In this document: positions 1 through 5,536 of the stretch, one piece after another
How positions within the stretch are numbered: position 1 is the first letter of the stretch
How the letters are laid out: every line of letters starts with the position of its first letter
Origin: Alphaproteobacteria bacterium
GTDB lineage: Bacteria > Pseudomonadota > Alphaproteobacteria > RF32 > UBA3637
Assembly (NCBI GenBank): GCA_017632555.1
Contig: JAGBRF010000056.1
Coordinates: 1 to 6,033 of the forward strand
Length of the DNA: 6,033 nt
Direction: 5' to 3'
Notes under the pieces: generated by a model
Database searches by the model: none
The model's input: only the letters and a program-made list of their open reading frames with translations
What the model was told of the DNA's origin: nothing
Translations under genes and position numbers: made by a program

Positions 1-92
1 TGAATTGTGGTAAACGGGCATTTTCACATTGAACCTAAAACTCATCACAAGAGCCTTTATAACTTAGCTTTCATCGCCTCATTTCAGGCACG

Positions 93-116
93 AAAAAAGC
101 CCGTTTGAAACGGGCT
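93..116 (-). terminator. Rho-independent terminator of the tRNA-Ala gene
   Basis: A hairpin with a 6-bp GC-rich stem (98-103 pairs with 111-116, extendable by T/A pairs into the loop) is followed on the minus strand by six T residues (93-98). It lies 12 bases past the CCA end of the tRNA gene, where the tRNA transcript should stop. The plus-strand side has no T run, so it works in one direction only. Confidence 0.85.
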
Positions 117-127
117 GAATCTTAAAT

Positions 128-203
128 TGGTGGAGGTAAGCGGGATCGAACCGCTGACCTTTTGAATGCCATTCAAACGCTCTACCAACTGAGCTATACC
201 CCC
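128..203 (-). tRNA. tRNA-Ala, anticodon GGC
   Basis: A complete 76-nt cloverleaf can be folded by hand. The 7-bp acceptor stem has a G3:U70 wobble, the classic identity element for alanyl-tRNA synthetase, and the discriminator base is A. The D-arm has the usual GCTC/GAGC stem. A 5-bp anticodon stem (TTTGA/TCAAA) encloses the loop ATGGCAT, giving anticodon GGC (genomic 168-170), which reads GCC and, less efficiently, GCU. The T-arm is AGCGG/CCGCT around the loop TTCGATC. The 3' CCA is encoded in the gene (128-130). There is no intron and no second tRNA beside it. It has its own promoter and terminator, so it is a single-gene transcription unit. Confidence 0.97.
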
Positions 204-217
204 AAAGGTCAAGCACA

Positions 218-246
218 AATATACACGGATTCGATTTTATTTGCAA
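218..246 (-). promoter_or_regulatory. Sigma70-type promoter of tRNA-Ala
   Basis: Read on the minus strand, a -35 box TTGCAA (241-246) is separated by exactly 17 bases from a -10 box TATATT (218-223, five of six consensus matches). This places the transcript start near 211, a few bases before the mature tRNA 5' end at 203. The -35 region shares a 12-base identical stretch with the adhE promoter. Confidence 0.75.
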
Positions 247-260
247 GTAAAATCTTTTCA

Positions 261-293
261 AAATAAAAAGGGGCATATTGATTTATGCCCCTT
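261..293 (-). terminator. Rho-independent terminator of the membrane-protein gene
   Basis: A stem of about 10 bp (268-277 with 284-293, core GGGGCAT/ATGCCCC) and a 6-base loop are followed on the minus strand by a T-rich run (TTTTTATTTT). It begins 16 bases after the TAA stop of the 309-1172 gene, and separates that gene from the tRNA promoter just downstream. Confidence 0.85.
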
Positions 294-308
294 CTTACAT
301 CGTTATTG

Positions 309-1172
309 TTATTTAAATAACTTTAACAAATTGAATTTTGCTGCTTTTGACAAGAAAACTTTTCCGCAGTACGGACATTCCGTAAAGTTTGCGGATAATT
401 TCTTTGCTACATACCAAGCGGCGACAATCGGGATCAATAAAATGATGAATATCAAAGCATTGAAACCCCATGAAATCCATTTGAAATATTTATCCAAGAA
501 AGGAAGGAACTTTCTGAAGATACCGGTTGAACCTTTTGCCAAATCATTATAAATAGTGGCGGTTGCTTTACGTTCTTCTTCTGTTTTCCATCCGAAGTAT
601 TGGTTGGTAAATGCTTTGAAACTTCCTTCTGTCAATCCCAATTGTTTGCGCAATTGTTCGTCAACAAAAGTATTGATTTCTTTTTTCAACATTGCCTGAA
701 TGTCGGATTCCAATAAAGCACGCGTTTTTGTAGTAATTTCTTTGATTTGAGCATTTACTTTATCAACTTGTTGTTGCAACTTGTTTGTGGTGTCTTGAAC
801 TTTATCCATTCCCTTTACACCCAACTTTGATAAAGCGGTTGTTGCTTGGTTGACCGTTTGAGTCGCTTCATTTACTTTATCCAACTTGATTTCCGGAATT
901 TCGATTTTGGACGTATATTTTGAAATATCCACTTTGGACATCAACTTGTCCGATAAATCTTTGTATTGTTCCATCAATACGTTGTTGGCTTCATAGACAC
1001 CCCGTACAACTGCATATTCTTTGATGACGACATCTTTTGTTATGGTGATGTATAAAATCGGAGCCATAACTACGATTATCCAAACTAATGTGAAAATTTT
1101 TGCGATTCTTTTTGGCGTAGATTTTTGCTTTAAAATCTTATATTCTTCGCCGGTTGTTGCTGTTTTTGCCAT
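309..1172 (-). CDS. Unrecognised two-TM membrane protein with long helical domain and C-terminal CPYC motif
   Basis: I do not recognise the family, so no function is proposed. The 287-residue protein has a short lysine/arginine-rich N-terminus (1-23) and a hydrophobic segment at about 24-43. A polar, mostly helical region of about 190 residues follows, with Gln/Lys/Thr-rich stretches at about 95-165 that look like coiled coil. A second hydrophobic segment lies at about 234-255. By the positive-inside rule both ends should be cytoplasmic and the helical domain extracytoplasmic. The tail has one CPYC pair (Cys266, Cys269) in a zinc-ribbon-like ECPYCGK context, but no second pair, so any zinc site would need two chains. 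The start is set by an AAAGGAG ribosome-binding site (1179-1185) six bases before the ATG. The gene is transcribed alone, between its own promoter and terminator. The reading frame is clearly coding; the topology is inference. Confidence 0.88.
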   Translation of the reverse strand: MAKTATTGEEYKILKQKSTPKRIAKIFTLVWIIVVMAPILYITITKDVVIKEYAVVRGVYEANNVLMEQYKDLSDKLMSKVDISKYTSKIEIPEIKLDKVNEATQTVNQATTALSKLGVKGMDKVQDTTNKLQQQVDKVNAQIKEITTKTRALLESDIQAMLKKEINTFVDEQLRKQLGLTEGSFKAFTNQYFGWKTEEERKATATIYNDLAKGSTGIFRKFLPFLDKYFKWISWGFNALIFIILLIPIVAAWYVAKKLSANFTECPYCGKVFLSKAAKFNLLKLFK

Positions 1173-1199
1173 TTTAAACTCCTTTCAGTTTCTTCGGTG

Positions 1200-1227
1200 A
1201 TTATACATTTTAAAAAATTTTTTTCAA
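1200..1227 (-). promoter_or_regulatory. Sigma70-type promoter of the membrane-protein gene
   Basis: On the minus strand, TTGAAA (1222-1227) and a perfect TATAAT (1200-1205) are 16 bases apart, putting the start of transcription about 20 bases before the ATG. The spacer contains an A6-T6 tract (1212-1223). The promoter lies back to back with the adhE promoter, with 17 bases between the two -35 boxes. Confidence 0.7.
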
Positions 1228-1244
1228 GCATTGTTTTAATTTAC

Positions 1245-1273
1245 TTGCAAAGAAAGTTCGAACCATCTATTAT
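1245..1273 (+). promoter_or_regulatory. Sigma70-type promoter of adhE
   Basis: TTGCAA (1245-1250), a 17-base spacer and TATTAT (1268-1273) predict a start near 1280 and a leader of about 33 bases. I found no clear inverted repeat resembling a Rex site or an FNR box around it, so redox control of adhE is not evident from the DNA. Confidence 0.65.
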
Positions 1274-1312
1274 CTTAATATAAAAACCGATGCGAATTTT
1301 GAAAGGGAGAAA

Positions 1313-3937
1313 ATGCCAAAAAAGGAATTAAAGAAAAAGCCGGTTGGGAAAATCGCTTCTGTGGCTGATTTGGAAGCGTTGATTGACCGCGTACATTCGG
1401 CGCAAAATCAATTTGCGAACTTTTCGGAACAAAAAGTAAATGCTATTTTTAAAGCGGCGGCAACTGCGGCGGACAAAGCACGTATAGATTTGGCGGAATT
1501 GGCTGTCGAAGAAACGGGAATGGGCGTTGTTGAAGATAAAGTCATCAAAAATCACTTTGCGGCCGAATATATTTACAATAAGCACAAAAACAAAAAAACG
1601 TGCGGTATTATTTCGGTTGATAAAGCAAACGGGACAAAGATTGTGGCGGCTCCGTTGGGTGTGATTGCCGGTGTTGTTCCGACAACAAATCCGACTTCTA
1701 CGGCAATTTTTAAATCTTTGATTTGCTTAAAAACACGTAACGGGATTATTTTTTCACCGCACCCAAGGGCGAAAAAATCAACAATTGCGGCAGCAAAGAT
1801 TGTATTGGATGCTGCGGTAAAAGCCGGCGCACCAAAGGACATTATCGGTTGGATAGATGAACCGTCTGTGGAAATGTCCCAAACATTGATGACGCACCCG
1901 AAAATTCAGGCAATTTTAGCAACGGGGGGGCCGGGAATGGTCAAGGCGGCTTATTCTTCCGGAAAGCCGGCTTTGGGTGTCGGTCCCGGTAACACGCCGG
2001 CAATTATCGATGAAACGGCGGATATTCAAATGGCGGTTTCTTCCATATTGATGTCAAAAACTTTTGATAATGGTATGATTTGTGCGTCCGAACAATCCGT
2101 TATTGTTGTGGACAGTGTTTACAAAGATGTGAAAAAAGAATTTGCTTATCGTGGTGCATACGTGTTGAACGCAAAGCAAATGGCTGATTTGGGAAAAATT
2201 CTTATAACACCAAAGGGTGTAAATGCCGCCATTGTCGGACAACCGGCTTATAAGATAGCTGAATTGGCGGGCTTTAAAGTTCCGAAAGATACAAAAATTT
2301 TGCTGGCAGAACAAACGGATTATACGGCAAAAAATCCTTATGCTTATGAAAAATTATCGCCGATTTTGACAATGTACAAAGCAAAAGATTTTAAGGAAGC
2401 AACCGATATCGCATTGGCTTTGGTTCATTTGGGCGGTATGGGACATACGTCCGTTTTATACACCGATGAACGTGTGCAAGACAGAATAGATTTTTATGCA
2501 AACAAAATGCCAACAGGTCGTATTTTAATCAACAGTCCTTCTTCCCAAGGCGGAATAGGGGATTTGTATAATTTCAGATTGGAACCGTCTTTAACTTTGG
2601 GATGCGGTTCTTGGGGTGAAAATTCGGTCAGCGAAAATGTTGGCGTTAAACATTTACTCAATTATAAGACAGTTGCGGAAAGGAGAGAAAATATGTTGTG
2701 GTATAAAGTCCCGCCGAAAATTTATTTCAAACGTGGTTCAACGGATTTGGCTTTGCGTGAATTTGAAGGCAAAAAGCGTGCCTTTATCGTCACCGACAGA
2801 TTTTTATTCGATTCCGGTGCTGTACGGACAATTACAGATGTATTGGAAGAAATTGACACGGATTATCAAATTTTCTTTGATGTTAAACCGGATCCGACTT
2901 TATCAAATGCCGAATTGGCTTTGACAATGGTGCGTTCATATCAACCGGATTTGATTATTGCGTTGGGTGGCGGTTCGCCAATGGACGTTGCAAAAATTAT
3001 TTGGTTGATGTATGAACAACCGAACACAAATTTTGATGATATTTCTATGCGCTTTATGGATATCAGAAAGCGGATTTGTTCTATTCCGGATTTAGGCGAA
3101 AAAGCAAAATTGGTTTGTATTCCGACTACATCGGGAACGGGTTCGGAAGTAACGCCTTTTTCCGTTATCACAGATGATAAAACGCATGTTAAATATGCGA
3201 TTGCGGATTATGCTTTGACGCCGACAATGGCAATTATCGATCCGAATTTTGTGGATAATATGCCAAAGGGGTTGACTGCCGCCGGTGGTATAGATGCTTT
3301 GGTTCATGCACTGGAAGCGTATGTTTCCGTCATGGCAACAAACTTTACCAATTCTTCAGCGTTGGAAGCAACAAAACAAATTTTCCGTTATTTGCCACGC
3401 GCTTATAAAAACGGAGCCGCAGATCCTTTGGCGCGTGAAAAAGTGCATTATGCCGCAACGATTGCCGGTATGGCATTTGCAAATGCGTTCTTGGGATTGT
3501 GTCATTCAATGGCGCACAAATTGGGGGCTATGTATAACATTCCGCATGGTATAGCAAATGCGTTATTGATTTGCCAAGTTATTCGTTATAATGCTACCGA
3601 TTGCCCGAAAAAACAGGGGATTTTTCCGCAATATAAAGCACCGGAAGCCAAAAAACGTTATGCCCAAATCGCACATACTTTGTATTTGGCGGACGATAAA
3701 GTTTCAGATGATGAAAAAGTCGAATTGTTATTAAAAGCCATTGCAAAATTGAAAAAAGATTTGGATATTCCGAAGTCAATTAAAGCTTATGGTATAGATG
3801 AAAAAACGTTTATGAACAATTTGGATAAGTTGGCGCGTTTGGCCTTTGATGATCAATGCACGGGCGCAAATCCGGTTTATCCGATGATAGAAGAGATTAA
3901 ACAAATTTATATTGATGCCTACAAGGGAAAATTCTAA
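1313..3937 (+). CDS. adhE: Bifunctional acetaldehyde-CoA/alcohol dehydrogenase AdhE
   Basis: This cytoplasmic fermentation enzyme reduces acetyl-CoA to acetaldehyde and then to ethanol, oxidising two NADH. Both halves are intact in 874 residues. The N-terminal aldehyde dehydrogenase domain (about 15-440) has the nucleotide-site stretch GGPGM (205-209) and the catalytic Cys257 in FDNGMIC. The conserved linker (about 441-465) leads into the iron-dependent alcohol dehydrogenase domain, with GGGSPMD (552-558) for NAD and iron ligands Asp661, His665, His731 and His745 by alignment with the E. coli enzyme. Long stretches match E. coli AdhE from memory. The protein ends at DAYKGKF and lacks the Lys/Ala-rich tail of the 891-residue E. 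coli protein. AdhE enzymes usually form helical spirosome filaments. The ATG follows a purine-rich GGGAG (1305-1309) only 3 bases away, an unusually tight spacing. The function is secure. Confidence 0.98.
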   Translation: MPKKELKKKPVGKIASVADLEALIDRVHSAQNQFANFSEQKVNAIFKAAATAADKARIDLAELAVEETGMGVVEDKVIKNHFAAEYIYNKHKNKKTCGIISVDKANGTKIVAAPLGVIAGVVPTTNPTSTAIFKSLICLKTRNGIIFSPHPRAKKSTIAAAKIVLDAAVKAGAPKDIIGWIDEPSVEMSQTLMTHPKIQAILATGGPGMVKAAYSSGKPALGVGPGNTPAIIDETADIQMAVSSILMSKTFDNGMICASEQSVIVVDSVYKDVKKEFAYRGAYVLNAKQMADLGKILITPKGVNAAIVGQPAYKIAELAGFKVPKDTKILLAEQTDYTAKNPYAYEKLSPILTMYKAKDFKEATDIALALVHLGGMGHTSVLYTDERVQDRIDFYANKMPTGRILINSPSSQGGIGDLYNFRLEPSLTLGCGSWGENSVSENVGVKHLLNYKTVAERRENMLWYKVPPKIYFKRGSTDLALREFEGKKRAFIVTDRFLFDSGAVRTITDVLEEIDTDYQIFFDVKPDPTLSNAELALTMVRSYQPDLIIALGGGSPMDVAKIIWLMYEQPNTNFDDISMRFMDIRKRICSIPDLGEKAKLVCIPTTSGTGSEVTPFSVITDDKTHVKYAIADYALTPTMAIIDPNFVDNMPKGLTAAGGIDALVHALEAYVSVMATNFTNSSALEATKQIFRYLPRAYKNGAADPLAREKVHYAATIAGMAFANAFLGLCHSMAHKLGAMYNIPHGIANALLICQVIRYNATDCPKKQGIFPQYKAPEAKKRYAQIAHTLYLADDKVSDDEKVELLLKAIAKLKKDLDIPKSIKAYGIDEKTFMNNLDKLARLAFDDQCTGANPVYPMIEEIKQIYIDAYKGKF
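2679..2695 (+). promoter_or_regulatory. Possible internal ribosome-binding site and in-frame ATG within adhE
   Basis: AAAGGAG (2679-2685) is followed after 7 bases by the in-frame ATG of Met461 (2693-2695), in the linker just before the alcohol dehydrogenase domain. The sequence is as strong as the start sites of neighbouring genes and stronger than the site of adhE itself. Translation from here would give a 414-residue alcohol dehydrogenase domain alone. The encoded residues (ERRENM) resemble the conserved AdhE linker, so the match could be a by-product of the protein sequence. Its use is not shown. Confidence 0.35.
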
Positions 3938-3944
3938 AAACATA

Positions 3945-3983
3945 AAAAATCGCCGGCCTTAAAAAAGCCGGCGGTTTGTTTTC
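3945..3983. terminator. Bidirectional terminator between adhE and the HD-domain gene
   Basis: A strong stem, CGCCGGC (3951-3957) with GCCGGCG (3967-3973), is extended outward by A/T and G/T pairs. On the plus strand it is followed by GTTTGTTTTCTTT, and on the minus strand by ATTTTTTATG. It starts a few bases after the adhE stop and just past the stop of the convergent gene at 3985, so it can serve both. Confidence 0.88.
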
Positions 3984-3984
3984 T

Positions 3985-4797
3985 TTATCTTGTTTTTGAT
4001 TGATGTAATGTGAAAGAAAGCGCCGGGACTTCGCGAGAACCGTCCAGTTCGTTGAAAAATTCACGACTGCATAAAATCGGATTTTCAATCTTCAAATAAG
4101 CGTAATTGTAAGCTTGATTTTCAAATTCCAACAAGTTTTTGAAAACTTCTTGTCCTTTCGCAGTTGCTTTTTGTGTTCCGACCATGCAAGAATCACAGAC
4201 GGCCGCCGCTTTCTCAACATAGCTGATTTTCTTTGCGGTTGTCCAAAGGGGTTCCCATTCACCTTTATCATTTTTCTTTAACATAAAAACGTCAACGCAA
4301 TCGATTGTGTTGGCAATTTGGTCGGCCATTTTAAGCATTTTGGCTTCCATACTCATTTTTTCGGCATGTTCAGTTTGCCATTTTCTTTTGTTTTCGTCTT
4401 TTTCTTCTTTTGTTTTACCTTCAAATCCTTCGGGCGGATTAGATAATTCTTGAACCAAAAAAGCCGTTTTCTTTGCGGCATCTTCGCCCATTAAAGGTAT
4501 CAAAGCTTCTGCCAACTTTTCTTTTGTATTCAATTCGGTGTCTTCGATGGCATCGTGTGCCAATGCGGCCGCCAACATAGGCGTATATTTTTCATCTTTC
4601 AAAACTTCTTTTGGCTCACCCAAAGCATTTGCAACAATTTCCATGGCTCTGAACGGGTGGGTTACATATTCCGGATGTTCGGATTTTTTATCTAAACCTT
4701 TACGTAATTGTCTGGCATGGGCTTTGCATACCAAGTTCCATATTTGTGATAATACTTTATTTTCTTTTATATCATTGACGGTCAATTGAGTGTACAT
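3985..4797 (-). CDS. Stand-alone RelA/SpoT-type HD-domain phosphohydrolase, possible (p)ppGpp hydrolase
   Basis: The 270-residue soluble protein carries the metal-dependent HD hydrolase fold of the RelA/SpoT (Rel) and Mesh1 group. In order it shows AHARQLRKG (27-35), YVTHP with His47, ALAHDAIEDT with His81, Asp82, Glu85 and Asp86, and KMADQIANT with Asp159 and Asn163. These match the manganese ligands and catalytic residues of Rel hydrolase domains (His, HD, ED, D...N). There is no synthetase, TGS or ACT domain, so it cannot be a classical SpoT. At 270 residues it is longer than the roughly 180-residue Mesh1 enzymes, with an inserted Lys/Glu-rich segment (about 126-150) and a C-terminal extension of about 70 residues. 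Removal of the 3' pyrophosphate of (p)ppGpp is the best guess, but another nucleotide substrate is possible. The start follows AAGGAG (4804-4809) with 6-base spacing. Confidence 0.85.
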   Translation of the reverse strand: MYTQLTVNDIKENKVLSQIWNLVCKAHARQLRKGLDKKSEHPEYVTHPFRAMEIVANALGEPKEVLKDEKYTPMLAAALAHDAIEDTELNTKEKLAEALIPLMGEDAAKKTAFLVQELSNPPEGFEGKTKEEKDENKRKWQTEHAEKMSMEAKMLKMADQIANTIDCVDVFMLKKNDKGEWEPLWTTAKKISYVEKAAAVCDSCMVGTQKATAKGQEVFKNLLEFENQAYNYAYLKIENPILCSREFFNELDGSREVPALSFTLHQSKTR

Positions 4798-4831
4798 ACT
4801 ATACTCCTTACATTAAAAAACTCACTGTTTC

Positions 4832-4859
4832 AGTATAGCATAATATCGTATTTTGTCAA
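4832..4859 (-). promoter_or_regulatory. Strong sigma70-type promoter of the HD-domain gene
   Basis: On the minus strand a perfect TTGACA (4854-4859) is followed after 16 bases by TATACT (4832-4837, five of six). This is the closest consensus match in the window. It lies wholly in the 79-bp gap after the GNAT gene, so the HD gene can be expressed independently of it. Confidence 0.75.
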
Positions 4860-4876
4860 GGAAAAATAAGACAAAC

Positions 4877-5416
4877 CTATTTTGTTGTATTTATCCATAC
4901 GCCACGTTCAATGTGTCCGTCAACAATACCGTCCGGAACTCTTTGTCCGCCCATTTCGTTCATAACAGATGTCATAGCTTTATCAGAAGCAATATTTTGT
5001 GAATTACAAAACAGCAAAGCCTTTTCCATGCCCAAATTATCATGACACCATTTTAAAGCCAACTTTAATCCGGCTTTAACATAACCCTTTCGTCTTTGTG
5101 AAGGAATAATCTGGTAAGCAATATTGCCACCTTGCTTCATTAAAAAATCGTTTAAGTGATGTCGAATATTATAGAAACCGATAAAAACATCGTCATCAAA
5201 CAAAAATAAAGTCGTATCAGGAACCCAACCTTGCGGTTGTTTTTCACCTTTGCGTTCTTTCAAATATTCCAAGCATCCTTTGAAATCCTTTTCCATAAAG
5301 TCAATCAGTATGCCGGATTGACGAATATCATAAGGGGTCGGATTTTCTTTTATTTCCAATAGTCCGGGTTTGATTTTTTCAAAATCTTTTTCTAGCAGTT
5401 CGGTCAGTTTTAACAT
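4877..5416 (-). CDS. GNAT-family N-acetyltransferase
   Basis: A predicted acetyl-CoA-dependent acetyltransferase of 179 residues; the acceptor substrate cannot be read from the sequence. The acetyl-CoA binding motif A lies at about 96-121: a beta strand (GGNIAYQIIP), then the pyrophosphate loop QRRKGYV (107-113) and a following helix. Motif B is at about 141-157 (NIASDKAM...GG). The loop fits R-x-x-G-x but ends in Val113, where Gly or Ala is usual. The order of motifs recalls the predicted acetyltransferases of COG3981. The start at 5416 is chosen over an in-frame TTG at 5446 because a strong GGAGG (5424-5428) sits 7 bases before this ATG. The stop is TAG, unlike the TAA of the other complete genes. 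No antitoxin-like gene adjoins it. I see no clear terminator before the HD gene, so read-through is possible. Confidence 0.87.
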   Translation of the reverse strand: MLKLTELLEKDFEKIKPGLLEIKENPTPYDIRQSGILIDFMEKDFKGCLEYLKERKGEKQPQGWVPDTTLFLFDDDVFIGFYNIRHHLNDFLMKQGGNIAYQIIPSQRRKGYVKAGLKLALKWCHDNLGMEKALLFCNSQNIASDKAMTSVMNEMGGQRVPDGIVDGHIERGVWINTTK

Positions 5417-5423
5417 TTCAATT

Positions 5424-5428
5424 CCTCC
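5424..5428 (-). promoter_or_regulatory. Ribosome-binding site that fixes the GNAT start
   Basis: GGAGG within GGGAGGAA on the minus strand lies 7 bases before the ATG at 5416-5414. An upstream in-frame TTG (5446-5444) has no such site, and starting there would put this sequence inside the coding region. The shorter protein is therefore preferred. Confidence 0.8.
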
Positions 5429-5435
5429 CAATATC

Positions 5436-5465
5436 AATGTAAACAAATTTTATTTCAGCTGTCAA
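5436..5465 (-). promoter_or_regulatory. Possible promoter of the GNAT gene
   Basis: On the minus strand a perfect TTGACA (5460-5465) is followed after 18 bases by TACATT (5436-5441, four of six). The -10 match is weak and the exact hexamer is uncertain. The implied leader is short, about 12 bases. Confidence 0.5.
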
Positions 5466-5485
5466 ATAAATTTTTATGCAAGGGG

Positions 5486-5514
5486 TTGAAATTCGGGGAA
5501 TATATTCCTATGTA
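5486..5514 (+). promoter_or_regulatory. clpB promoter, sigma32-like, overlapping a sigma70-like reading
   Basis: GTTGAAA ending at 5491 resembles the heat-shock -35 box CTTGAAA. After 14 bases, TCCTATGT (5506-5513) resembles the sigma32 -10 box CCCCATNT at five of seven specified bases. The same DNA can be read as a sigma70 promoter, TTGAAA, 17 bases, TATGTA (5509-5514). The spacer holds a perfect 12-bp palindrome, GGAATATATTCC (5497-5508). No CIRCE element is present. A heat-shock promoter fits the gene it serves. Confidence 0.6.
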
Positions 5515-5536
5515 TAAAAACAGAAAGGGAAAAATC

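Noticed and set aside
1..45. Possible start of a minus-strand gene leaving the left edge: ATG at 45-43, 15 open codons, AAAGG a few bases upstream
   Set aside because: Fifteen codons are too few to tell coding from chance, the peptide is not recognisable, and a better-placed start could lie outside the window.
4..108. Plus-strand open stretch of 34 codons between two TGA stops near the left edge
   Set aside because: It has no convincing start or ribosome-binding site, runs into the tRNA terminator, and matches no family I know.
1..203. tRNA gene as an integration (attachment) site with a mobile element on its 3' side
   Set aside because: No second copy of the tRNA 3' end, integrase or inverted repeat is visible in the short flank available.
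79..276. Minus-strand open frame across the tRNA gene
   Set aside because: It overlaps the whole tRNA, its promoter and its terminator, so it is a chance frame.
1328..3779. Several open frames of 60-100 codons on both strands inside adhE
   Set aside because: All lie within a strongly supported gene, lack ribosome-binding sites where I looked, and have compositions expected of shadow frames.
4860..4876. Terminator between the GNAT and HD genes
   Set aside because: Only a weak TTTGTC/GACAAA pairing with a 12-base loop exists; it overlaps the -35 box of the next promoter and has no T run after it.
3985..5416. HD hydrolase plus GNAT as a toxin-antitoxin or alarmone toxin pair
   Set aside because: The HD gene has its own strong promoter, a 79-bp gap separates the genes, and neither looks like a known alarmone synthetase toxin or a GNAT toxin with its small DNA-binding antitoxin.
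5417..5536. CIRCE/HrcA control of clpB
   Set aside because: No TTAGCACTC...GAGTGCTAA inverted repeat is present in the intergenic region.
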